Of a stretch of DNA of 64,000 nucleotides, positions 22,157-33,288 are shown piece by piece. Position 1 is the stretch's first letter. Each line of letters starts with the position of its first letter. The notes under the pieces were generated by a model. That model did no database searches and was not told the DNA's origin. It worked only from the letters and a program-made list of their open reading frames with translations. The stretch covers positions 1 through 64,000 of the forward strand of contig JABYQR010000246.1 in the NCBI GenBank assembly GCA_022592445.1. The letters are read 5' to 3'. The DNA comes from Cytidiella melzeri. Lineage: Eukaryota > Basidiomycota > Agaricomycetes > Polyporales > Irpicaceae. A program made the position numbers and the translations under genes.

Positions 22157-22326
22157 TGTTAGAAGGCTATGCAAGTAGAGGAAAGCGTTGAGAGAGCAAG
22201 ATTGAGAGGGATCACACAGTGGGAGTTGGGGATCAAAAGTGCGTATAGTTGCATTGATTGGAGTAAGTCTTATATACGGTAACTACGGTGCTTGTACGTT
22301 AAGCGTCTAATTAATATAGTCGAACA
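22157..22326 (-). repeat. Copia B 3' LTR
   Basis: Same as 11501-11670. Confidence 0.9.
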
Positions 22327-22333
22327 CTCCCCT

Positions 22334-25186
22334 TCAAGCACGAATATGAAGTAGTTCATTGAAGTGCTTGAGTTTTTCGAGAGGTAGTGCTTTAGTAAGT
22401 GTATCAGCATGTTGGTCGTTAGAAGATATGTGATGAATAGTTATATACTGCTTGAGTACACGATTGCTGATGAAATTCTTACAAATCTCGAAGTGTTTTG
22501 TTCGTTGCAAATGTTGCTTGTCAGGTGAGCTAACAATGGCAATAGTTGATGCACTGTCAGTATACATTTTGACAGGATCCATAGTAAAGTTCAATAGTTT
22601 GTCAATGAGTGCTTTTAGATATATAGCTTCAGTTGACGCATGTGCTAAGGCATATAGTTCAGCTTCGGTGACCGATAGTGTTACGAGTGAACCACGCTTA
22701 CTTGACCAAGAGATAAGTGAGTCATTGTATGTAAAGGTGTAGCCCATTATTGGTTTATTGCTGTATGTAGTCATAACGTCAGAATCAGCGTATCCGACAA
22801 GTGAAGTATTAGTAGTAGTTGCTTGGTTTCCTAGGGCAAGCCAGTAATCGCACGTTCCCTTCAAGTATAGGTAACACTGTTTAGCTGCAGCAAAGTGTTC
22901 CTTAGAAGGGTCAGCTAAGTATCGTGCAAGTTGACCAGTGCAGTATGCAACGTCTGGTCGAGTACAGTCAGCGACGTATCGTAAACCACCGACTAAAGAC
23001 ATGTATTGTTTAATAGCGTCAGTGTCCTGACGAGGTTCTTTCGAGTCACGGGGGGCTAAGTTGTGCTCGTGTATCATAGGCGTATGACGTATATGATCGT
23101 GGTCAAAGTTGTTTCGTTTAAGTATAGTTTGGATATAGTCGCGTTGATGAAGCTTGATAACACCAGAGGCTTTGTCGTAATCGATCTCCATGCCAAGCAT
23201 CCAGTGGATAGTACCACCGTTTGTTACTTCGACATGTTGTCTAAGTGCTATCTCGAATTGTTCAGCGACGACAGAAGTGATAGTACAGAGAGTAATATCG
23301 TCGACATGAACAGCGAGTATAAGTATTAGTTTGTTTCCTCTGTAAAGGTAGAAGACAGCGTTATCGTAGTCTGAACGCTTGAGTCCAAGTTGGAAAAGTA
23401 TATTGCATAGTACCTTGTACCAGCAACGTCCGGCTTGTTTAAGGCCATAGATAGTTTTGCGTAGTTTAAGTACCCAGCCCTTAGGCAAGTTGGGCAGTAA
23501 GTCGCCTGGCGGCGGACGGAGATAAAGATCTTCATCATTGTTAATTTTACCGTATAAGTAAGCAGACTTAACATCGAGTTGGTTAATCTTGAAGTGTAGT
23601 GAAGCCGCAAGTGTAAGTATGAGTCGCATAGAACTCATGCGCGCGTCTGGAGCAAACAAGTTGTTTGCATAGTAATCAATACCATTGCACTGAGAGTATC
23701 CTTGCGTAACAAGTCTTGACTTCAGTTTAGTAGCTTTGCCATGTTCGTACTTGGTCTTGTAGACAAAGCGAGAACCAGTAATGTTGGCATTTGGCGGCGG
23801 GATACAGTATTCCCAAGTGCCAAGTTGTTCTAGTGTATCAACCTCAAGTTTCATAGACTTAAACCAATTGTCTTTGAGAGGGTGATTAAGTACATCTTTG
23901 AAAATGACAGGGTCACCGACGTCCTCAGCATAGTAAGTGTTAAACTCAGTTAAGTAGAAAGCAATGTTAGTGTCTACTTCGTCGTAGTTTAGACCACGGG
24001 CTTTACACAATAGTTGAGGAGTTCTGTTAGAACGCCTTGGACCAGTAGGGTCAGGCTCGTCGATTTCCATTGGTTCTATGTGAGGGTTGTCCTCAAGTTC
24101 AAGTTGTTTTTCAGTAGTAGGTTTTTCGACATTTGGTTCTTTCTCCCCTTCAATTTGTATTGTAGAATCAACAAATTGCAAGTTACGTTCAACTTCGACA
24201 CATTGTCCAAAGTAAACGTAGTGACCTTTAGAGTGTTCAGCAAAGCCTATCCAGACTCCCCTTTTTCCTTTAGATGCTAGTTTGTTTGTGCAATATTTGT
24301 CGTATATGATGCATGGCTGACCAAAGACTTGAAGTCCATCAAGGTTAGCATCAGTGCCATATCGCTTAAAGTAAGGAGTTTTGTAGTTCAGTATACTACG
24401 AGGAGAACGATTGTACACATACATCGCGTATAATGCAGCGTACCACCATAGTCAATTTGGTAAAGATGCAGTATGCAGGTTTACTCGAATCAAGTTCATA
24501 ATAGTTTGATGTACACGCTCAGCAACACCGTTTTGCTGAGGAGTATCATGTACAGTAAGACGTTATATAGTTCCTTGAGTTTTTAAGTAAGCAGTCATAA
24601 CTTTACTGGTAAAGACACCGTTGTTATCGGCTTGAAGTATCTTGACACGAATACCATATTGCGTCAAAAGTTCAGTAGAGAAAATGACCCATTGAGTATA
24701 GGCGTCATCTTTAGTAACTAGTGGTGCAAGTACTAACCATCTAGTAGCATCGTCGAAGATAGTCAACCAGTATTTGTGTTTACCAGTAATCGACGCTGTG
24801 GGTAGAGTCCCAAAGATGTTGATATGAAAGTGATCTCCGAAAGCTTCAGCTAACGATGAAGAACGAAGTTTAGGTACAGTATTTTAATGGATATTGTTAA
24901 GTAAACAATCCTCGCATGGAGTTTCAGTATGGTCAGTTATATGATCAGTAATAATTGACAAAGTTTGAAGTAATTTCTTGATCATGAAGTAACTGAGATG
25001 ACCGAGTTTTTTATGTAGTTCAAGTAGAGTAATGCCAGTTCTATGCACGCTTGCTAAAGAAGTCACTCGAGTTGATGATAGCATGTATAAATCGTTTGAT
25101 TTTCCAACTACAGCCACACAAGTCGAGTTTGAGTCGTATATAGTACAGAGTCCATGATAGAACGTCAACCGATAATCAGAGTCGAG
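22334..25186 (-). pseudogene. Copia B pol region, broken
   Basis: Same stops as copy A, shifted by 10,656: TAA near 24884, TAA near 24563 and TGA near 24452. The RT-RNase H part (22334-24424) is open over 696 residues with the AVHVDD box. Confidence 0.9.
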
Positions 25187-27214
25187 TTATCCAACGCTGA
25201 TTAAAGTAAAAGGTAAAGTTAAGTTGAAGTATACATTCTTTAGCAAAAGTTCGGTATGCTTACCGTCTTCCTGTTCCACTTCGAGTACCATGTTGCCGGC
25301 TAGCTTCAGAGCGAGTTGTTCTGAGTTGGCAACAGTAAGTAATATAGTTGGTACAGAGTGAACGTTGAAAAGTAAATCACGATATGGTGTACAATGTATA
25401 GTAGCACCGGTATCAAGAATATGAACGGACTCGTCTGTTGACGTAGTTGCGTATAGTGGTAGTAGAGTGGAAGAGGAAGTAGTTGAAGTACTTACGTGCA
25501 TGACCACGTCCGACTCAGAGAGAGCTGAGACCCATGCGCTCTGGTTGAGAAGAGCACCTTTGGCACCACCCGTCGCGTAGTCGACGGTGGCTTGCAAGTA
25601 CTTGTTAAAAGACGTGTACTCAGTCTCTTCGTCCGACGCATAAGGGTCGACAACCTTAGTGGTAGCGGCCAAAGGCACGCGAGTAGTAGTGGTTGACGGA
25701 CCAGCGACGGCCGGAGTGGCAACGGCGGGGACGGCGACAGCGGCTTTGGCAGTCTTCTCCTTGGCTGCGGCGGCAATCGTCTTCCTAGTGAAGCCCTTCT
25801 TCTTCATTGCCTCTTTGGACTTCTCCATCCAGGGCTGTGGGCAGGTGGGCGTCGTGTGGGAAGTCTCGTTGCAGTTGTAACACTTCATCTTCGAAGTGTC
25901 ACGAACGGACTTCTCCTTGCAGTAAGGAGCGGCAGCGGCGCAAGCAGTGTGAGTGGATTTATCCGACTTGTCCTTGCCTTTGGACGAAGAAGGAAGATGC
26001 ATGGTGGGTCTGTCATGCGGAGCAAAAGTCGAGGATCCTTTGGACTTGGAGTGGTCCACCGGATGAGTGAGACGCCAGTTGTTAAACTCGCGCTTGAGCT
26101 CGACCATGAGAGAGATCGGCTGGTAGTTGTATTTCTCCCCTCGAGGAGTAGTAGCACGTACACCGGCCTCATAGTTGGCGTGGACAGAGGCGTAGTGAGG
26201 AGGCGTAATGCCAACAATGGCGGCGTAGTAGACCCAGGAGGGAAGAACCATACCCTTTGCAGCAAGACGAGAGACAATGTTTTGAGCATCATCGAGTAGT
26301 TTGTCCATCTTGTAGACTGGACAGCAAAGGTGGAAGAGGGAGTAGACCTCGTTCGCATCCGAGACAGTTGTCTTCAGATCGAAACGCTCAGAGAGCTTCT
26401 CCATCAACTTGTGAGGGTAAACCTCGTTCAAGTAGTTAGCCATGACATTGTCGGCGATGTGCCCTGCCATGACGTTGAAGCAGGCCCTTTGGACCTCTTG
26501 TGGAATGGTAAGACCACCCCGGAACGAGTAGAACTCGACAATGGTCATCATTGCCGATTTGACGCCGAATTTCCACATCGGCCAACTGTCAGGGCCAGTA
26601 AGTTTGCCAACATCAGCGAAGGCCTTATGCACATCGCTGAGTGACATAGAGTAATCCTCATTTTGACGAGGAGGGACAGATAGAAGGGACGACACAGCAC
26701 GTGCTGAGTCTGTAGGTCCAGATGGCGAGGGAGATGGTGGACGACGAGATTTGGGCAGTTTGCCCTTGCCTTTGGCCCGGCTCTCCTCATCGTCCATGCT
26801 AGAGTCCTCATCATCCACCGACGCCTTGGCAGTGTGCATTTGACGTTCGTAGTCACCACATAGTACCACAAAAGGGGATCGATGGCGATCAGCAGGAGGT
26901 GCTGATACTCGCCGGGAGATCGATTCTGGGTTGTTGTGAGGCTCGGTGTTGCCATGAATTACACCAGATGGTCCAGGAGTTGGTGCAGGAGTTGGTGCAG
27001 CAGACTCAACAGGAGAGTTGGGACGGGAAGCACTGGGTGCCATCGAAGCAGTTGGTTGGGTAGTAGGAGGAGGAGGAGGAGTTGGAGTGAATTGAGGAGT
27101 TCTCCTGTGAGTACGAGTAGGCCTGGAGGTAGTAGTACCTTGGTAGAAGTCGGTTTGGTGTCGCTCTCGGTTAGAACGACAAAGTTGGGCTTGATCAGAG
27201 TGATCAGAGCTCAT
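25187..27214 (-). CDS. Copia B Gag-protease, ends at premature TAA
   Basis: 675-residue frame with zinc knuckle CYNCNETSHTTPTC and protease LDTGATIHCT. Same premature TAA after LISVG as copy A. Confidence 0.9.
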   Translation of the reverse strand: MSSDHSDQAQLCRSNRERHQTDFYQGTTTSRPTRTHRRTPQFTPTPPPPPTTQPTASMAPSASRPNSPVESAAPTPAPTPGPSGVIHGNTEPHNNPESISRRVSAPPADRHRSPFVVLCGDYERQMHTAKASVDDEDSSMDDEESRAKGKGKLPKSRRPPSPSPSGPTDSARAVSSLLSVPPRQNEDYSMSLSDVHKAFADVGKLTGPDSWPMWKFGVKSAMMTIVEFYSFRGGLTIPQEVQRACFNVMAGHIADNVMANYLNEVYPHKLMEKLSERFDLKTTVSDANEVYSLFHLCCPVYKMDKLLDDAQNIVSRLAAKGMVLPSWVYYAAIVGITPPHYASVHANYEAGVRATTPRGEKYNYQPISLMVELKREFNNWRLTHPVDHSKSKGSSTFAPHDRPTMHLPSSSKGKDKSDKSTHTACAAAAPYCKEKSVRDTSKMKCYNCNETSHTTPTCPQPWMEKSKEAMKKKGFTRKTIAAAAKEKTAKAAVAVPAVATPAVAGPSTTTTRVPLAATTKVVDPYASDEETEYTSFNKYLQATVDYATGGAKGALLNQSAWVSALSESDVVMHVSTSTTSSSTLLPLYATTSTDESVHILDTGATIHCTPYRDLLFNVHSVPTILLTVANSEQLALKLAGNMVLEVEQEDGKHTELLLKNVYFNLTLPFTLISVG

Positions 27215-27282
27215 ACAGTTGTTGAGAGTAAGAGCAGAAGGTAATATGAGTGAGATAGAGTACTCAGCCGGGGCTCATAACC

Positions 27283-27452
27283 TGTTAGAAGGCTATGCAA
27301 GTAGAGGAAAGCGTTGAGAGAGCAAGATTGAGAAGGATCACACAGTGGGAGTTGGGGATCAGAAGTGCGTATAGTTGCATTGATCGGAGTAAGTCTTATA
27401 TACGGTAACTACGGCGCTCGTACATTAAGTGTCTAATTAATATAGTCGAACA
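27283..27452 (-). repeat. Copia B 5' LTR
   Basis: Same as 16627-16796. The primer-binding site follows inside the element at 27267-27282. Confidence 0.9.
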
Positions 27453-27486
27453 GCCCCAACCCCACTACAGTTGGAACAGTACAGTA

Positions 27487-28062
27487 TCAAATGAAATCAG
27501 TGAACCCATCCCAAAAACGACATATTTGTCCATCAGGTTTCATGTAATATTTTAACCCCCCTTTCAAGCCCCAACCCATGGTGCCCCAGTGTCCACCTGT
27601 AGGATACATATACCACAAAAATGCAGCCACCTTTACAAATGCTCTTCTCTTTAGCTGTTCCCCAACATAAATGCTTCCCTTCTTTACGTTCTCCCACTCT
27701 TCATTCCACAAGGATTCATATTCAGCTGGTGTTACTCCTAAATCTTTGAGCTTTTTAGCTGCTGCTTTGGCTGCTGGTAGTGAATCAATGTGAGATCAAT
27801 CATGCTTGGTACCCACCCTGGGAGAATCACCTTTGAAAGATGGGACTGGCCTGGATGCATAATGAGTCCAATAAGTTGTCTTTTCACCAAGTTTCTGTTT
27901 CAAGTAGGTAAGGAAACATCTCTCTAAGGTGTTGTGATAGCTGGAGAGTGTTGGATTGCCCAATTCTGTAAGGCTACCATATGGAATGGCAGACACAGTT
28001 TCTGCATGGAATGTGCCAGTAACAATGACAGCAAACACAACAAGAGAGGGAAAGAGCTGCGT
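27487..28062 (-). pseudogene. Small secreted protein (SSP) copy B, start codon lost and in-frame TGA
   Basis: Aligns along its length with copies 0 and A. The start codon is ACG at 28060-28062 where copies 0 and A have ATG, followed by the signal-peptide residues QLFPSLVVFAVIVTGTFHA. The same TGA interrupts after a TKHD residue run (about 27796). Further substitutions (for example ETVSAIPY for ATGSAIPY) make it the most diverged of the three broken copies; QLFPS is closer to the intact copy (QLLPS). This supports the view that it was the downstream paralogue before the tandem duplication formed. Confidence 0.7.
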
Positions 28063-28243
28063 GACAGTATAGGAGGTTGCAGGGTATGAGAAGGGCTGAA
28101 GAAGATAGTGAGACAGCTAGCTGTAAGAACAATCTTAGCAAATTGTTGACCTGAGGCAAGTACAACACAGACAAAGATGTACTTACCGGCCAGCGCTCAA
28201 TCAAAGTGTGCTGAGGAAGTACAAGGATGGTAGTAGTGAGAAG

Positions 28244-29820
28244 AGAACATGGACTGTTACCAGGGGCTTTATAAGTCCTGTGGTTTAGGTGCAGTGCTGA
28301 AGCAATAACCAATGCACACACAGCCTACTTTTGATGGTTGGTAGGGAGTTGCTGTGATGTTACAAACAATTTCCAAGCCCCTGTTTCATAACAAGTCCAG
28401 TCCCCTATCCAGTGATCTGTTTTGTCACTGCCACTCAGATAAATATATCAGAGGGTCTCTATGATACTATCTCACAATATCTGTGCTGCATTGGTTCTCT
28501 GCCTCAAGCCTCATGGTTCCCACACAACCACTGATGAGTAGCTTTTTTTTCAAGCTTTCTTCAGCTGCTTCCTTCTGCACTCAGTCATAGTTGCAATGAA
28601 GCCCTGTGTGCATTTTAGCTCTTGGCACAACTGGTTACCATGCGTGTCAGCAGAACCATGTCTGACTCAGGTAGTGTGTCAGTTTTATGTGTAGGAGAAG
28701 GGGGAGGTGCAAGAGGAAGACTTCGGAAGCAGGTCAATCTTGTAGGTTAGCCACAAGAGATATAGGGAAAAGTGCTGTAGTTAAAATTCCCAGTGCACAA
28801 CCACAACAATGTTGCCACTTGAAAAAGGCAAAATAGTGCACATACTTCCATACATTTTTGCCTTGCATATATATGATGAATTTGCCCTGTGCAAAAATGA
28901 TACATTGATGTCATTGTTTTTCCATGGAAATATTTTAAACAAATCTCTATAACATATGTCAGAGCTATGTCAGACAATATGATGGATCAATATTTTATGT
29001 ATACATACCTTTTTCACATACAAAACTGCCACATATTTGAATTTCCTCATGCTTTTTCTGGAATGTAGGTCAAAAGGTACAGGGAAATGGAGCATACGTA
29101 GCAGTTTTCATGGTAGGAAAAGTACAGATTTATGCCACATTCATCTAACATATGTCTGGAAGATGAATGTGACATATATCATACAGAATTATTTGTAACA
29201 TCTTTATTGGAAAAACAATGGCATACATGCACCATTTTTGGAGAGAACAAATTCACCATCCATTTGCTAGGGGAGAATGTATGGAAGTATGTGCACTATA
29301 TAAGTGCCTGCTTTAAGGGGTTGAATCCTTGTGATTACACAGGGTCCTGAGAGATGGAGCCCAAAGTGTGGGAACTTGATGGGAGGAACAGTTTCAATAT
29401 CAAAGCAATGAATACAGTTGATGGCATTATACTAGCCTTGTTATCAGCCCTCCAGAACGTTTTATCAGATCACTTTTGCAATCCAAATGCACTTTTTGAT
29501 TTTTACAAACCACATGTGGATACAAATCTGTACATAGTATATGCCATTGGATGGCCCTATCTCGTAGAAACATCCTGGTACAAAAATCCTGTCAATTGAA
29601 GTGGCATTGAGCAAGTTATGGCCAGTTTACTGAAAAAAGTAACTTAAACTCAGATTCTGTTAAGACCAACTATTGTCAAGAGACAAGTTGCAAAATCAGA
29701 ACCCCTTGGTGTAACTACACACAAGGTCAAATGATGGTCCAGGCCGCACAGTTGCTGTCAAACACAATGGCAGACATATAATGGATTGATAGAAGGAATA
29801 TTGATACAAAGTGGATAGAC
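28244..29820. repeat. Diverged third repeat unit lacking solo LTR and TIR insertions
   Basis: Matches the start of tandem copies A/B (from AGAACATGGACTG), identical at first, then with many substitutions and indels. It reads through the solo-LTR target at about 28455 (AGGGTCTCTATG) and through the TIR-element target at about 29791 (AGAAGGAATATTG). It therefore records the pre-insertion state of the unit. No credible coding frame. Confidence 0.8.
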
Positions 29821-32430
29821 TGAGGTTCTAGCCCCATGTCTAGCGGTGAAACATTGAGACATGCCCTAAGACAAACTACAGCCCTAAAGACATCATAGCC
29901 ACCCACAAAGTGGCAAAGAAGTGTCAGGGTGTTAGAGTGCAAATGTATGTATAGTAAATGCAAGGTGGCCTAAGAGTCCTAGCTAAACCTAGTGCTACTC
30001 GGAACAGCAAGGAAGCAAGGTAAAGGTTTATAAGAATTTGGCTGCTATCAGGGGTCTAACCCAATGAAGAGAAGGCTGCAATGAGACTCGCGATGAAACC
30101 GGAATGTCAGTGTGAATGGGGGCAATCGACGTAAAACATGTGCAATACAGAAATCAGAACTAAACTGCAACTCAAATTGGAAACACAAAAACACTATTGC
30201 AGTGAAGAGGAAAGATTTTTATAAGCTTGTCGCAATGAAAAAGCAGTGAACTTGGCACGGTGAAGTAGAAACACAGTCACAGTCAAGCAGTAAAGAAGAT
30301 TGCAGTCAGAACACAGTGAACCGAAAGAGTCTGGCTCAAATGTAATTAAGTGCTACTTGTCTGACACAAACTGCAGCAAAACACTTAAGTAAGGTGATAG
30401 GACAAACTGTTGATATCCACGCGAGCCCAATGGCTGTTTGGATGATTGATGCACAAGAAGACATGCACTTTTATGGTAGGAGTGAAAGGGAGAGTCAAGG
30501 TTGGCATGTTACAGTGGCAATGACAGTGACAAGACTCAAGCAGAGTTGGAGGAGGGATTGCGGGGTTGGTAGTGGAAGACAATTCCACCAGATTGGCGAC
30601 GGGTGTTGCACGCAAATGTGTGTCCAACAACAACGTTGGGGGTGCCAGTAAGATTAAATTGAATCACTTTGCACTCGTGATTTTCTCCTTTGAAGGCAGG
30701 AGAGAGCCAGCAGTCGGGATGTGGGGCAACGGGGTGATTGCAGTCAAGAGGTACAAAAGGACTGGGTTGCAGTGGGACAGGGTAATTGCTTTGTGTATTG
30801 CAGTAGGAGCAGTTTTTAAGCAAATCTGCTACAGAGACAACGGACCTTGCTGGCAAGGGTGATTTTGTGGACAATCTTTTGGAAGGGGCTGTAGGCTCTA
30901 CCGGAGGTTCTGGTAGATGCGTAGGTGCTGGTGGGATGGGATAGCAATGCAATATCTTGCGTCACAGACAATAGGGACAGCCTGTTGGGGAGCGTGCTGT
31001 TGACTTGGGCAAGAAACAATGGAAAAGTCATGTGGAAACATTGAAGTGGTTTCCTGGGAGTTTACAGCAGAAACGTTGAGTTAAACATTTTGAGGATTTT
31101 TGACAATGGAAACTATTGGGAATTATATTTGATTATTTTCACACTATTATTGTAGTGTTTCACTAGGAGCCAACATATCTGTTACCCTGTGTGTTGCATC
31201 AGCAGTGAACACTGCACAAAATTAATGATAAGATACCTGAAGCCCCTTGCTACCATTGGTGACTATCACTTTATCCCAGACCAAGTTGCTTATCAAAGGT
31301 GTCACCAATAGCAAATGCCCTTACTACAGTCAATATTCATGACAAGATTACTTGGCAAGATCCTTACCAGGAACAGAGTTGTTTACTGAGGTTCTTTTTC
31401 AATTGATACGCACTCTGCCATTGATGTGCTGATGTGCCTTCTGTCTCCGATGCGCTGATTTGCTCCTTTCCTCATTTGTGTAACATGATAGAGCTCCCTG
31501 GAACCTTGTGCAACATGCTGGAACTATGATGTAGTGAATGATGTCATAGTTCTTAGAACCTTCTGGAAAAGTCTAGCCTTAAATGATTCCCTAGCTTATG
31601 GCATGGCCGGATGTAATCTTTACTACCTACTTCTTATACATCTGTATTGTACATACATGATACCAAGCCATGAGTGGACACCAGACCTCTAGTGTTTTTA
31701 ACCAAGTGTAAGTGATGTGCAAGGGGTAAAGGCTGGTAAGCTTTGAAGATGAGTCTTATTTCTCTTGCTACTTCAGCAGCTCAGCTTATATACATGTCTG
31801 TATCTACTTATGTAAGCAGCTACCATACATGTCTACTGCAGCTATTCTACTGTACTACTAGATGCAGTACTCAGTGTATGACTGGGTTCAGTGCTTGCAC
31901 CAGAGGCATACATACTGATTAAATGACTCATGCTAGTACTTGGCCTCAGACGTACACTCTAAGTGCCCCCTGGAGTTGTACTATGTGCTTCCCTTGTTAT
32001 TTCCTATGCTACTAGAACACTGTCATGCATATATGTGCAGTTCCCTTATAGTACTATGTGCTACTTAGCCCACACAACCCATATCTGTACGTCTCAGCTA
32101 ATCTGATAATTACACTACAGTTACCATATATGGCTGCATAGTTTTCTTATCAAGACTGTGGAAACTCTGCTACCTTGATGGAAGAGGATTTCAGACTTAC
32201 ATGAATTGATGATAGATACTTAGACTGCTCATGCTAAAGTGAGTAGTCAAGACAGAAACGGCCGAGAGCACAAATACCTTGAAACAAGGTGTGGGAAACT
32301 ACAGTATAGCATTGCCTGCGTGGTGGCACATGTAAAGAAACTGTGGCAGCTTTGTGCAATAATGATGTGTTACATTGAGCTTGCAAAGGTGGCAAGGATT
32401 GATAGAACAGTACTGAGTCAAATCAATGTA
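29821..32430. other. AT-rich non-coding stretch with weak repeat similarity
   Basis: No gene supported. A minus-strand frame at about 30536-30952 (138 codons, cysteine- and proline-rich, CSYCNTQSNYPV and PLDCNHPVAPHPDCW) is somewhat protein-like but has no ATG start at its 5' end and no match I recognise. A string near 31197 (TTGCATCAGCAGTGAACACTGCA) matches copy A near 10979. The rest is low-complexity AT-rich DNA, probably decayed unit sequence. Confidence 0.45.
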
Positions 32431-33003
32431 CTAATCAAGTGAGCCCTCCCAAATTTTTGGCTCTCCTTGAGAATTGATGTGATATACCTCTCCGTTCCTC
32501 AATTTCCAACCTATACTGTTCTTGTCTAGACTTGCAGTATACTTGGTACTGAGGTATACAGCCACCTTTGAAATTGACCTCTTCTCTAAGTCCTCCCCAG
32601 TATACAATTTAGGTGTACTTCCTTTATTTTCTGCCATTGTCCATGCTTCATGCCACAAGGTTTCATATCTCTCATGTATTCCTTCAAATGTTTCAAGTCT
32701 TTTTGCTGCAGCTAAGGCCTCTGTCATTGATTCAATGTGAAATCTATCATTGATAACATGCAGACTGGAAAAGTCACCTATTAAGTCAGGAGCCTTGAGT
32801 TCTGTATGCCCTTGCCCTATGTGTACATATCCAGTTGGGACTTTCTTGAAAAAACCCCTTCCTTCCAAGTTGTTGTGGTAGTTGGAGAGAGTTGGGATGC
32901 GGGATTTTTTAAGGCTAGCATATGGGATGGCAGATACAGTCACACTGTGTAATACGCCGATGACAACAGCAGCACACAAAACAAGAGAGGGCAAGAGCTG
33001 CAT
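32431..33003 (-). CDS. Small secreted protein (SSP) copy C, intact
   Basis: 190-residue uninterrupted frame, ATG at 33001-33003, stop at 32431. Signal peptide MQLLPSLVLCAAVVIGVLHS with likely cleavage near VSA, then AIPYASLKKSRIPTLSNYH. The mature protein has no cysteines, so it is not a cysteine-stabilised effector type. It is rich in charged and aromatic residues, with the conserved blocks FHIESMTEAL, WHEAWTMAE, RSISKVAVYL and GWKLRNGEVYHI. It is the only copy of four without the TGA (AGA instead). No known family recognised; by inference a lineage-specific secreted protein. Only 57 bp separate its start codon from the LTR of Copia C, so its native promoter has been moved 5.1 kb away. Confidence 0.75.
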   Translation of the reverse strand: MQLLPSLVLCAAVVIGVLHSVTVSAIPYASLKKSRIPTLSNYHNNLEGRGFFKKVPTGYVHIGQGHTELKAPDLIGDFSSLHVINDRFHIESMTEALAAAKRLETFEGIHERYETLWHEAWTMAENKGSTPKLYTGEDLEKRSISKVAVYLSTKYTASLDKNSIGWKLRNGEVYHINSQGEPKIWEGSLD

Positions 33004-33060
33004 GACAGTATAGGATGTTGAAGGGTATGCACAGGGTTGAAGAAGATAGTGAGACAGCTA

Positions 33061-33220
33061 TGTTTGACTATATTAATTAGACGCTTAACGTACAAGCGCC
33101 GTAGTTACCGTATATATAATTTACTCTGATCAATGCAACGATATGCACTTTTTGATCCCCAACTCCGACTGTGTGATCCCTCTCAATCTTGCTCTCTCAA
33201 CACTTTCCTCTATTCTAACA
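33061..33220 (+). repeat. Copia C 5' LTR (160 bp)
   Basis: Starts TGTTTGAC, ends TATTCTAACA. It lacks about 10 bp present in the 3' LTR near the right end (where the other LTR has TTTCATAGCC). TATATATAAT at about 33110 is the probable TATA box. Confidence 0.9.
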
Positions 33221-33236
33221 GGTTATGAGCCCCGGA
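33221..33236 (+). promoter_or_regulatory. Copia C primer-binding site, half-tRNA-iMet type
   Basis: GGTTATGAGCCCCGG directly follows the 5' LTR. It is identical to the site in element A over 15 bases, although the rest of the leader has diverged. It is complementary to the initiator tRNA anticodon loop CTCATAA and adjoining stem. Confidence 0.8.
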
Positions 33237-33288
33237 TAAGCTCTTTACCTCACTCATACTACTCTCTGCACTCACTCTCCACCAGTTG

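Larger units (their letters stand above)
22157..27452 (-). mobile_element. Ty1/Copia retrotransposon, copy B (5,296 bp)
   Basis: Copy of element A produced by segmental duplication, not by transposition: it has the same flanks, the same GCCCC duplication (22152-22156 and 27453-27457), the same LTR differences and the same four nonsense codons. The only coding difference I noted is Gln for Arg in the Gag region at about 26842. Confidence 0.95.
17588..28243. repeat. Tandem duplication, copy B (10,656 bp)
   Basis: Direct head-to-tail repeat of 6932-17587. The left boundary holds the uninterrupted AGAACATG site that is occupied by a TIR element in copy A. The right end (about 27500-28243) has several substitutions relative to 16831-17587, while the left 9.9 kb look essentially identical. 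This is what an exchange between pre-existing diverged SSP paralogues would give. Confidence 0.9.
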
